Assembly (NCBI GenBank): GCA_037893225.1
Contig: JAZGUH010000543.1
Location: forward strand, 186,001-250,000
Source: Hippasteria phrygiana
Taxonomy: Eukaryota; Echinodermata; Asteroidea; Valvatida; Goniasteridae
Length of the DNA: 64,000 nt
Direction of reading: 5' to 3'
Made by a program: the position numbers and the translations under genes. Of this stretch, positions 1 to 11,300 are shown in pieces. Below the pieces are notes generated by a model. The model was not told the DNA's origin and ran no database searches. It was given only the letters and a program-made list of their open reading frames with translations. The stretch's first letter is position 1. Every line of letters begins with the position of its first letter.

Positions 1-232
1 ATGCAATTATGAATGAGTAAAGCAAGTCCATACCCCAGGGAATTTGACAGGCATGGAGCAATAAATAGACGGTAATATGTACACAGATGTTGGCCGGGAA
101 GAAAATAAACATTGCGAGGTTTGAATTTTCTCCACAAGTTTTAACTCTAGGAAGCCGCCGATGATTGCAACATGTAGCGCCAGATCTAAGCTATCCATAC
201 ATGTCAAAATTATTGCATTTGGTTGATATTTC
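1..232. repeat. Reference monomer (first complete unit) with internal landmarks
   Basis: Used here as the coordinate system for the array. Landmarks by monomer position: GCAAT 3-7; CCCCAGGG 33-40; variable CATGCATG/CAGGCATG 48-55; AATAAA 60-65 and 104-109; TGGCCGG 91-97; GCGAGG 114-119; GCCGCCG 154-160; TAGCGC 175-180; AGATCT 182-187; ACATGTCAAAA near 199-209. G+C is about 38% (88 of 232 counted on the second unit). Recurrent variable positions include 14, 17, 28, 31, 35, 38, 47, 50, 70, 80, 84, 86-87, 90, 97-98, 105, 107, 110, 118, 122, 134, 140, 142, 150, 153, 161-163, 170, 181, 194-195, 210, 212-213, 216, 220-221 and 232. The choice of start base is arbitrary because no flank is present to define the true unit edge. 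Confidence 0.95.
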
Positions 233-245
233 ATGCAATTATGAA
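230..245. other. Short dyad (5-6 bp stem, 6-base spacer), once per monomer
   Basis: TTCAT and ATGAA flank the spacer GCAATT. In units with A at position 14 (ATGAAAGAG) the stem grows to six perfect pairs, TTTCAT and ATGAAA. It is a weak inverted repeat and could be chance in A+T-rich DNA. It is listed because it recurs in register about 276 times and is almost invariant; the private base at 34119/37136 falls within the spacer. Confidence 0.45.
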
Positions 246-279
246 TGAATAAAGCAAGTCCACACCCCAGGGAATTTGA

Positions 280-287
280 CATGCATG
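280..287. other. CATGCATG perfect palindrome in the monomer (first occurrence, polymorphic)
   Basis: Monomer positions 48-55 read CATGCATG, an 8-bp perfect palindrome, in many units. In the others position 50 is G, giving CAGGCATG and breaking the symmetry. The two states alternate along the array and travel with the surrounding variant blocks. No function can be assigned from sequence alone. Confidence 0.6.
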
Positions 288-1609
288 GAGCAATAAATAG
301 ACGGTAATATGTACACAGATGTTGGCCGGAAAGAAAATAAACATTGCGAGGTTTGAATTTTCTCCACAAGTTTTAACTCTAGGAAGCCGCCGATAATTGC
401 AACATGTAGCGCCAGATCTAAGCTATCCATACATGTCAAAATTATTGCATTTGGTTGATATTTCATGCAATTATGAATGAATAAAGCAAGTCCACACCCC
501 AGGGAATTTGACATGCATGGAGCAATAAATAGAGGGTAATATGTACACAGATGTTGGCCGGAAAGAAAATAAACATTGCGAGGTTTGAATTTTCTCCACA
601 AGTTTTAACTCTAGGAAGCCGCCGATAATTGCAACATGTAGCGCCAGATCTAAGCTATCCATACATGTCAAAATTACTGCATTTGGTTGATATTTCATGC
701 AATTATGAATGAGTAAAGCAAGTCCATACCCCAGGGAATTTGACAGGCATGGAGCAATAAATAGAAGGTAATATGCACACAGATGGTGGCCGGGAAGAAA
801 ATAAACATTGCGAGGTTTGAATTTTCTCCACAAGTTTGAACTCTAAGAAGCCGCCGAAAATTGCAACATGTAGCGCCAGATCTAAGCTATCCATACATGT
901 CAAAATTACTGAATTTGGTTGATATTTCATGCAATTATGAATGAGTAAAGCAAGTCCATACCCCAGGGAATTTGACATGCATGGAGCAATAAATAGACGG
1001 TAATATGTACACATTTGTTGGCCGTGAAGAAAATAAACATTGCGAGGTTTGAATTTTCTCCTCAAGTGTTAACTCTAAGAAGCCGCCGATGATTGCAACA
1101 TGTAGCGCCAGATCTAAGCTATCCATACATGTCAAAATTACTGAATTTGGTTGATATTTCATGCAATTATGAATGAGTAAAGCAAGTCCATACCCCAGGG
1201 AATTTGACATGCATGGAGCAATAAATAGACGGTAATATGTACACAGATGTTGGCCGGAAAGAAACTAAACATTGCGAGGTTTGAATTTTCTCCACAAGTT
1301 TTAACTCTAGGAGGCCGCCGATAATTGCAACATGTAGCGCCAGATCTAAGCTATCCATACATGTCAAAATTACTGCATTTGGTTGATATTTCATGCAATT
1401 ATGAATGAGTAAAGCAAGTCCATACCCCAGGGAATTTGACATGCATGGAGCAATAAATAGACGGTAATATGTACACATTTGTTGGCCGTGAAGAAAATAA
1501 ACATTGCGAGGTTTGAATTTTCTCCACAAGTTTAAACTCTAAGAAGCCGCCGATAATTGCAACATGTAGCGCCAGATCTAAGCTATCCATACATGTCAAA
1601 AGTACTGAA

Positions 1610-1614
1610 TTTTT
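1610..1614. other. Class 1 length variant: extra T in a T-run, giving a 233-bp monomer
   Basis: In nine monomers the stretch before GTTGATATTTC near monomer position 217-222 is a run of five T instead of TTTGG or TTTTG, adding one base. The runs lie at 1610-1614, 11356-11360, 15997-16001, 29224-29228, 29921-29925, 30850-30854, 31547-31551, 34100-34104 and 37117-37121. Eight are accounted for by the segmental duplications listed here, so one origin followed by amplification is likely. None occurs right of 37.1 kb. Confidence 0.9.
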
Positions 1615-2199
1615 GTTGATATTTCATGCAATTATGAATGAGTAAAGCAAGTCCATACCCCAGGGAATTTGACATGCATGGAGCAATAAATAGACGGTAA
1701 TATGTACACAGATGTTGGCCGGAAAGAAACTAAACATTGCGAGGTTTGAATTTTCTCCACAAGTTTTAACTCTAGGAGGCCGCCGGTAATTGCAACATGT
1801 AGCGCCAGATCTAAGCTATCCATACATGTCAAAATTACTGCATTTGGTTGATATTTCATGCAATTATGAATGAATAAAGCAAGTACATACCCCAGGGAAT
1901 TTGTCAGGCATGGAGCAATAAATAGACGGTAATATGTACACATTTGTTGGCCGTGAAGAAAATAAACATTGCGAGGTTTGAATTTTCTCCACAAGTTTGA
2001 ACTCTAGGAAGCCGCCGATAATTGCATCATGTAGCGCTAGATCTAAGCTATACATACATGTCAAAATTACTGCATTTGGTTGATATTTCATGCAATTATG
2101 AAAGAGTAAAGCAAGTCCATACCCCAGGGAATTTGACATGCATGGAGCAATAAATAGACGGTAATATGTACATAGATGTTGGCCGGAAAGAAAATAAAC

Positions 2200-5100
2200 A
2201 TTGCGAGGTTTGAATTTTCTCCTCAAGTGTTAACTCTAAGAAGCCGCCGATGATTGCAACATGTAGCGCCAGATCTAAGCTATACATACATGTCAAAATT
2301 ACTGCATTTTGTTGATATTTCATGCAATTATGAATGAGTAAAGCAAGTCCATACCCCAAGGAATTTGACATGCATGGAGCAATAAATAGACGGTAATATG
2401 TACACAGATGTTGGCCGGAAAGAAAATAAACATTGCGAGGTTTGAATTTTCTCCACAAGTTTGAACTCTAGGAAGCCGCCGATAATTGCAACATGTAGCG
2501 CCAGATCTAAGCTATCCATACATGTCAAAATTACTGCATTTGGTTGATATTTCATGCAATTATGAATGAGTAAAGCAAGTCCATACCCCAGGGAATTTGA
2601 CAGGCATGGAGCAATAAATAGAAGGTAATATGCACACAGATGGTGGCCGGGAAGAAAATAAACATTGCGAGGTTGGAATTTTCTCCACAAGTTTGAACTC
2701 TAAGAAGCCGCCGAAAATTGCAACATGTAGCGCCAGATCTAAGCTATCCATACATGTCAAAATTATTGCATTTGGTTGATATTTCATGCAATTATGAATG
2801 AGTAAAGCAAGTCCATACCCCAGGGAATTTGACATGCATGGAGCAATAAATAGACGGTAATATGCACACAGATGGTGGCCGGGAAGAAAATAAACATTGC
2901 GAGGTTTGAATTTTCTCCACAAGTTTGAACTCTAAGAAGCCGCCGATAATTGCAACATGTAGCGCCAGATCTAAGCTATCCATACATGTCAAAATTACTG
3001 AATTTGGTTGATATTTCATGCAATTATGAATTAGTAAAGCAAGTCCATACCCCAGGGAATTTGACATGCATGGAGCAATAAATAGACGGTAATATGCACA
3101 CAGATGGTGGCCGGGAAGAAAATAAACATTGCGAGGTTTGAATTTTCTCCACAAGTTTGAACTCTAAGAAGCCGCCGATAATTGCAACATGTAGCGCCAG
3201 ATCTAAGCTATCCATACATGTCAAAAGTACTGCATTTGGTTGATATTTCATGCAATTATGAATGAGTAAAGCAAGTCCATACCACAGGGAATTTGACATG
3301 CATGGAGCAATAAATAGACGGTAATATGTACACATTTGTTGGCCGTGAAGAAAATAAACATTGCGAGGTTTGAATTTTCTCCACAAGTTTGAACTCTAGG
3401 AAGCCGCCGATAATTGCATCATGTAGCGCTAGATCTAAGCTATACATACATGTCAAAATTACTGCATTTGGTTGATATTTCATGCAATTATGAAAGAGTA
3501 AAGCAAGTCCATACCCCAGGGAATTTGACATGCATGGAGCAATAAATAGACGGTAATATGTACACAGATGTTGGCCGGAAAGAAACTAAACATTGCGAGG
3601 TTTGAATTTTCTCCACAAGTTTTAACTCTAGGAGGCCGCCGATAATTGCAACATGTAGCGCCAGATCTAAGCTACCCATACATGTCAAAATTACTGCATT
3701 TGGTTGATATTTTATGCAATTATGAATGAGTAAAGCAAGTCCATACCCCAGGGAATTTGACAGGCATGGAGCAATAAATAGACGGTAATATGTACACAGA
3801 TGTTGGCCGGGAAGAAAATAAACATTGCGAGGTTTGAATTTTCTCCACAAGTTTTAACTCTAGGAAGCCGCCGATGATTGCAACATGTAGCGCCAGATCT
3901 AAGCTATCCATACATGTCAAAATTATTGCATTTGGTTGATATTTCATGCAATTATGAATGAGTAAAGCAAGTCCATACCCCAAGGAATTTGACATGCATG
4001 GAGCAATAAATAGACGGTAATATGTACACAGATGTTGGCCGGAAAGAAAATAAACATTGCGAGGTTTGAATTTTCTCCTCAAGTGTTAACTCTAAGAAGC
4101 CGCCGATGATTGCAACATGTAGCGCCAGATCTAAGCTATACATACATGTCAAAATTACTGCATTTTGTTGATATTTCATGCAATTATGAATGAGTAAAGC
4201 AAGTCCATACCCCAAGGAATTTGACATGCATGGAGCAATAAATAGACGGTAATATGTACACAGATGTTGGCCGGAAAGAAAATAAACATTGCGAGGTTTG
4301 AATTTTCTCCACAAGTTTGAACTCTAGGAAGCCGCCGATAATTGCAACATGTAGCGCCAGATCTAAGCTATCCATACATGTCAAAATTACTGCATTTGGT
4401 TGATATTTCATGCAATTATGAATGAGTAAAGCAAGTCCATACCCCAGGGAATTTGACAGGCATGGAGCAATAAATAGAAGGTAATATGCACACAGATGGT
4501 GGCCGGGAAGAAAATAAACATTGCGAGGTTGGAATTTTCTCCACAAGTTTGAACTCTAAGAAGCCGCCGAAAATTGCAACATGTAGCGCCAGATCTAAGC
4601 TATCCATACATGTCAAAATTACTGCATTTGGTTGATATTTCATGCAATTATGAATGAGTAAAGCAAGTCCATACCCCAGGGAATTTGACATGCATGGAGC
4701 AATAAATAGACGGTAATATGCACACAGATGGTGGCCGGGAAGAAAATAAACATTGCGAGGTTTGAATTTTCTCCACAAGTTTGAACTCTAAGAAGCCGCC
4801 GATAATTGCAACATGTAGCGCCAGATCTAAGCTATCCATACATGTCAAAAGTACTGCATTTGGTTGATATTTCATGCAATTATGAATGAGTAAAGCAAGT
4901 CCATACCACAGGGAATTTGACATGCATGGAGCAATAAATAGACGGTAATATGTACACATTTGTTGGCCGTGAAGAAAATAAACATTGCGAGGTTTGAATT
5001 TTCTCCACAAGTTTGAACTCTAGGAAGCCGCCGATAATTGCATCATGTAGCGCTAGATCTAAGCTATACATACATGTCAAAATTACTGCATTTGGTTGAT

Positions 5101-5560
5101 ATTTCATGCAATTATGAAAGAGTAAAGCAAGTCCATACCCCAGGGAATTTGACATGCATGGAGCAATAAATAGACGGTAATATGTACACAGATGTTGGCC
5201 GGAAAGAAACTAAACATTGCGAGGTTTGAATTTTCTCCACAAGTTTTAACTCTAGGAGGCCGCCGATAATTGCAACATGTAGCGCCAGATCTAAGCTACC
5301 CATACATGTCAAAATTACTGCATTTGGTTGATATTTTATGCAATTATGAATGAGTAAAGCAAGTCCATACCCCAGGGAATTTGACAGGCATGGAGCAATA
5401 AATAGACGGTAATATGTACACAGATGTTGGCCGGGAAGAAAATAAACATTGCGAGGTTTGAATTTTCTCCACAAGTTTTAACTCTAGGAAGCCGCCGATG
5501 ATTGCAACATGTAGCGCCAGATCTAAGCTATCCATACATGTCAAAATTATTGCATTTGGT
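2200..5560. repeat. 7/8-monomer segmental duplication (offsets 1,624 and 1,856 bp)
   Basis: Monomers from about 2.2 to 3.95 kb reappear from about 4.05 to 5.56 kb. The left part matches at an offset of 1,856 bp (8 units). The right part, which includes the position-35 marker monomers at 3250 and 4874 and the ones following them, matches at 1,624 bp (7 units). The one-unit change in offset means one copy gained or lost a single monomer near 2.8 kb after the duplication. Boundaries are estimated from diagnostic bases and are good to about half a monomer. Confidence 0.75.
3250..3713. repeat. Two-monomer marker cassette (position-35 A unit plus GAAAGAG unit), first of 13
   Basis: A monomer with CCACAGGG (C-to-A at position 35), ATTGCATCATG (T at 170) and GCTAGATCT (T at 181) is normally followed by a unit starting with ATGAAAGAG (A at 14). 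Position-35 bases lie at 3284, 4908, 9317, 13958, 19991, 27881, 35542, 38559, 49231, 53639, 57584, 60368 and 63848. Spacings range from 1.6 to 10.7 kb with no fixed period. At 49231 the GAAAGAG partner is missing, and the last copy is cut by the window end. Confidence 0.85.
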
Positions 5561-8355
5561 TGATATTTCATGCAATTATGAAAGAATAAAGCAAGTCCAC
5601 ACCCCAGGGAATTTGACATGCATGGAGCAATAAATAGACGGTAATATGTACACAGATGTTGGCCGGAAAGAAAATAAACATTGCGAGGTTTGAATTTTCT
5701 CCACAAGTTTTAACTCTAGGAAGCCGCCGATAATTGCAACATGTAGCGCCAGATCTAAGCTATCCATACATGTCAAAATTATTGCATTTGGTTGATATTT
5801 CATGCAATTATGAATGAATAAAGCAAGTCCACACCCCAGGGAATTTGACATGCATGGAGCAATAAATAGACGGTAATATGTACACAGATGTTGGCCGGAA
5901 AGAAAATAAACATTGCGAGGTTTGAATTTTCTCCACAAGTTTTAACTCTAGGAAGCCGCCGATAATTGCAACATGTAGCGCCAGATCTAAGCTATCCATA
6001 CATGTCAAAATTACTGCATTTGGTTGATATTTCATGCAATTATGAATGAGTAAAGCAAGTCCATACCCCAGGGAATTTGACAGGCATGGAGCAATAAATA
6101 GAAGGTAATATGCACACAGATGGTGGCCGGGAAGAAAATAAACATTGCGAGGTTGGAATTTTCTCCACAAGTTTGAACTCTAAGAAGCCGCCGAAAATTG
6201 CAACATGTAGCGCCAGATCTAAGCTATCCATACATGTCAAAATTACTGAATTTGGTTGATATTTCATGCAATTATGAATGAGTAAAGCAAGTCCATACCC
6301 CAGGGAATTTGACATGCATGGAGCAATAAATAGACGGTAATATGTACACATTTGTTGGCCGTGAAGAAAATAAACATTGCGAGGTTTGAATTTTCTCCTC
6401 AAGTGTTAACTCTAAGAAGCCGCCGATGATTGCAACATGTAGCGCCAGATCTAAGCTATCCATACATGTCAAAATTACTGAATTTGGTTGATATTTCATG
6501 CAATTATGAATGAGTAAAGCAAGTCCATACCCCAGGGAATTTGACATGCATGGAGCAATAAATAGACGGTAATATGTACACAGATGTTGGCCGGAAAGAA
6601 ACTAAACATTGCGAGGTTTGAATTTTCTCCACAAGTTTTAACTCTAGGAGGCCGCCGGTAATTGCAACATGTAGCGCCAGATCTAAGCTATCCATACATG
6701 TCAAAATTACTGCATTTGGTTGATATTTCATGCAATTATGAATGAATAAAGCAAGTACATACCCCAGGGAATTTGTCAGGCATGGAGCAATAAATAGACG
6801 GTAATATGTACACATTTGTTGGCCGTGAAGAAAATAAACATTGCGAGGTTTGAATTTTCTCCACAAGTTTTAACTCTAGGAAGCCGCCGATGATTGCAAC
6901 ATGTAGCGCCAGATCTAAGCTATCCATACATGTCAAAATTATTGCATTTGGTTGATATTTCATGCAATTATGAATGAGTAAAGCAAGTCCATACCCCAGG
7001 GAATTTGACAGGCATGGAGCAATAAATAGAAGGTAATATGCACACAGATGGTGGCCGGGAAGAAAATAAACATTGCGAGGTTGGAATTTTCTCCACAAGT
7101 TTGAACTCTAAGAAGCCGCCGAAAATTGCAACATGTAGCGCCAGATCTAAGCTATCCATACATGTCAAAATTACTGCATTTGGTTGATATTTCATGCAAT
7201 TATGAATGAGTAAAGCAAGTCCATACCCCAGGGAATTTGACATGCATGGAGCAATAAATAGACGGTAATATGCACACAGATGTTGGCCGGAAAGAAAATA
7301 AAAATTGCGAGGTTTGAATTTTCTCCACAAGTTTTAACTCTAGGAGGCCGCCGATAATTGCAACATGTAGCGCCAGATCTAAGCTACCCATACATGTCAA
7401 AATTACTGCATTTGGTTGATATTTCATGCAATTATGAATGAGTAAAGCAAGTCCATACCCCAGGGAATTTGACAGGCATGGAGCAATAAATTGAAGTTAA
7501 TAATGCACACAGGTGGTGGCCGGGAAGAAAATAAACATTGCGAGGTTTGAATTTTCTCCACAAGTTTGAACTCTAAGAAGCCGCCGATAATTGCATCATG
7601 TAGCGCCAGATCTAAGCTATCCATACATGTCAAAATTACTGCATTTGGTTGATATTTCATGCAATTATGAATGAGTAAAGCAAGTCCATACCCCAGGGAA
7701 TTTGACATGCATGGAGCAATAAATAGACGGTAATATGTACACAGATGTTGGCCGGAAAGAAAATAAACATTGCGAGGTTTGAATTTTCTCCACAAGTTTT
7801 AACTCTAGGAAGCCGCCGATAATTGCAACATGTAGCGCCAGATCTAAGCTATCCATACATGTCAAAATTACTGCATTTGGTTGATATTTCATGCAATTAT
7901 GAATGAGTAAAGCAAGTCCATACCCCAGGGAATTTGACAGGCATGGAGCAATAAATAGACGGTAATATGTACACAGATGTTGGCCGGGAAGAAAATAAAC
8001 ATTGCGAGGTTTGAATTTTCTCCACAAGTTTTAACTCTAGGAAGCCGCCGATGATTGCAACATGTAGCGCCAGATCTAAGCTATCCATACATGTCAAAAT
8101 TATTGCATTTGGTTGATATTTCATGCAATTATGAATGAATAAAGCAAGTCCACACCCCAGGGAATTTGACATGCATGGAGCAATAAATAGACGGTAATAT
8201 GTACACAGATGTTGGCCGGAAAGAAAATAAACATTGCGAGGTTTGAATTTTCTCCACAAGTTTTAACTCTAGGAAGCCGCCGATAATTGCAACATGTAGC
8301 GCCAGATCTAAGCTATCCATACATGTCAAAATTATTGCATTTGGTTGATATTTCA
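3714..8355. repeat. Left copy of a long-range ~20-monomer duplication
   Basis: The order of variant monomers across 3.7-8.4 kb is repeated at 18.8-24.4 kb. The offset is 15,083 bp at the left (65 units plus 3 bp) and 16,011 bp at the right (69 units plus 3 bp); the change reflects an extra 4-monomer duplication inside the right copy. The pair includes the rare complex-insertion monomer at about 7491-7505 (partner near 23502-23516) and the AAAAATTGCG variant near 7298 (partner near 23309). Confidence 0.75.
7491..7505. other. Class 2 length variant: complex local replacement with a net +1 base
   Basis: Where other units read AATAGACGGTAATATG or AATAGAAGGTAATATG, this unit reads AATTGAAGTTAATAATG: several substitutions and one extra base within about 15 bp. 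Identical copies lie near 23502-23516 and 25823-25837. All three are explained by the long-range duplication and the 10-mer duplication, so the cluster arose once. Confidence 0.85.
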
Positions 8356-11300
8356 TGCAATTATGAATGAATAAAGCAAGTCCACACCCCAGGGAATTTG
8401 ACATGCATGGAGCAATAAATAGACGGTAATATGTACACAGATGTTGGCCGGAAAGAAAATAAACATTGCGAGGTTTGAATTTTCTCCACAAGTTTTAACT
8501 CTAGGAAGCCGCCGATAATTGCAACATGTAGCGCCAGATCTAAGCTATCCATACATGTCAAAATTATTGCATTTGGTTGATATTTCATGCAATTATGAAT
8601 GAGTAAAGCAAGTCCATACCCCAGGGAATTTGACATGCATGGAGCAATAAATAGACGGTAATATGCACACAAATGGTGGCCGGGAAGAAAATAAACATTG
8701 CGAGGTTTGAATTTTCTCCACAAGTTTGAACTCTAAGAAGCCGCCGATAATTGCAACATGTAGCGCCAGATCTAAGCTATCCATACATGTCAAAATTACT
8801 GAATTTGGTTGATATTTCATGCAATTATGAATGAGTAAAGCAAGTCCATACCCCAGGGAATTTGACATGCATGGAGCAATAAATAGACGGTAATATGTAC
8901 ACAGATGTTGGCCGGAAAGAAACTAAACATTGCGAGGTTTGAATTTTCTCCACAAGTTTTAACTCTAGGAGGCCGCCGATAATTGCAACATGTAGCGCCA
9001 GATCTAAGCTATCCATACATGTCAAAATTACTGCATTTGGTTGATATTTCATGCAATTATGAATGAGTAAAGCAAGTCCATACCCCAGGGAATTTGACAT
9101 GCATGGAGCAATAAATAGACGGTAATATGCACACAGATGGTGGCCGGGAAGAAAATTAACATTGCGAGGTTTGAATTTTCTCCACAAGTTTGAACTCTAA
9201 GAAGCCGCCGATAATTGCAACATGTAGCGCCAGATCTAAGCTATCCATACATGTCAAAAGTACTGCATTTGGTTGATATTTCATGCAATTATGAATGAGT
9301 AAAGCAAGTCCATACCACAGGGAATTTGACATGCATGGAGCAATAAATAGACGGTAATATGTACACATTTGTTGGCCGTGAAGAAAATAAACATTGCGAG
9401 GTTTGAATTTTCTCCACAAGTTTGAACTCTAGGAAGCCGCCGATAATTGCATCATGTAGCGCTAGATCTAAGCTATACATACATGTCAAAATTACTGCAT
9501 TTGGTTGATATTTCATGCAATTATGAAAGAGTAAAGCAAGTCCATACCCCAGGGAATTTGACATGCATGGAGCAATAAATAGACGGTAATATGTACACAG
9601 ATGTTGGCCGGAAAGAAACTAAACATTGCGAGGTTTGAATTTTCTCCACAAGTTTTAACTCTAGGAGGCCGCCGATAATTGCAACATGTAGCGCCAGATC
9701 TAAGCTACCCATACATGTCAAAATTACTGCATTTGGTTGATATTTTATGCAATTATGAATGAGTAAAGCAAGTCCATACCCCAGGGAATTTGACAGGCAT
9801 GGAGCAATAAATAGACGGTAATATGTACACAGATGTTGGCCGGGAAGAAAATAAACATTGCGAGGTTTGAATTTTCTCCACAAGTTTTAACTCTAGGAAG
9901 CCGCCGATGATTGCAACATGTAGCGCCAGATCTAAGCTATCCATACATGTCAAAATTATTGCATTTGGTTGATATTTCATGCAATTATGAATGAATAAAG
10001 CAAGTCCACACCCCAGGGAATTTGACATGCATGGAGCAATAAATAGACGGTAATATGTACACAGATGTTGGCCGGAAAGAAAATAAACATTGCGAGGTTT
10101 GAATTTTCTCCACAAGTTTTAACTCTAGGAAGCCGCCGATAATTGCAACATGTAGCGCCAGATCTAAGCTATCCATACATGTCAAAATTATTGCATTTGG
10201 TTGATATTTCATGCAATTATGAATGAATAAAGCAAGTCCACACCCCAGGGAATTTGACATGCATGGAGCAATAAATAGACGGTAATATGTACACAGATGT
10301 TGGCCGGAAAGAAAATAAACATTGCGAGGTTTGAATTTTCTCCACAAGTTTTAACTCTAGGAAGCCGCCGATAATTGCAACATGTAGCGCCAGATCTAAG
10401 CTATCCATACATGTCAAAATTACTGCATTTGGTTGATATTTCATGCAATTATGAATGAGTAAAGCAAGTCCATACCCCAGGGAATTTGACAGGCATGGAG
10501 CAATAAATAGAAGGTAATATGCACACAGATGGTGGCCGGGAAGAAAATAAACATTGCGAGGTTGGAATTTTCTCCACAAGTTTGAACTCTAAGAAGCCGC
10601 CGAAAATTGCAACATGTAGCGCCAGATCTAAGCTATCCATACATGTCAAAATTACTGAATTTGGTTGATATTTCATGCAATTATGAATGAGTAAAGCAAG
10701 TCCATACCCCAGGGAATTTGACATGCATGGAGCAATAAATAGACGGTAATATGTACACATTTGTTGGCCGTGAAGAAAATAAACATTGCGAGGTTTGAAT
10801 TTTCTCCTCAAGTGTTAACTCTAAGAAGCCGCCGATGATTGCAACATGTAGCGCCAGATCTAAGCTATCCATACATGTCGAAATTACTGAATTTGGTTGA
10901 TATTTCATGCAATTATGAATGAGTAAAGCAAGTCCATACCCCAGGGAATTTGACATGCATGGAGCAATAAATAGACGGTAATATGTACACAGATGTTGGC
11001 CGGAAAGAAACTAAACATTGCGAGGTTTGAATTTTCTCCACAAGTTTTAACTCTAGGAGGCCGCCGATAATTGCAACATGTAGCGCCAGATCTAAGCTAT
11101 CCATACATGTCAAAATTACTGCATTTGGTTGATATTTCATGCAATTATGAATGAGTAAAGCAAGTCCATACCCCAGGGAATTTGACATGCATGGAGCAAT
11201 AAATAGACGGTAATATGTACACATTTGTTGGCCGTGAAGAAAATAAACATTGCGAGGTTTGAATTTTCTCCACAAGTTTGAACTCTAAGAAGCCGCCGAT

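Noticed and set aside
85..101. CENP-B box in the TGGCCGGGAAG region
   Set aside because: Only the CGGGA end resembles the consensus. The required TTCG at the other end and the central A are absent in both orientations.
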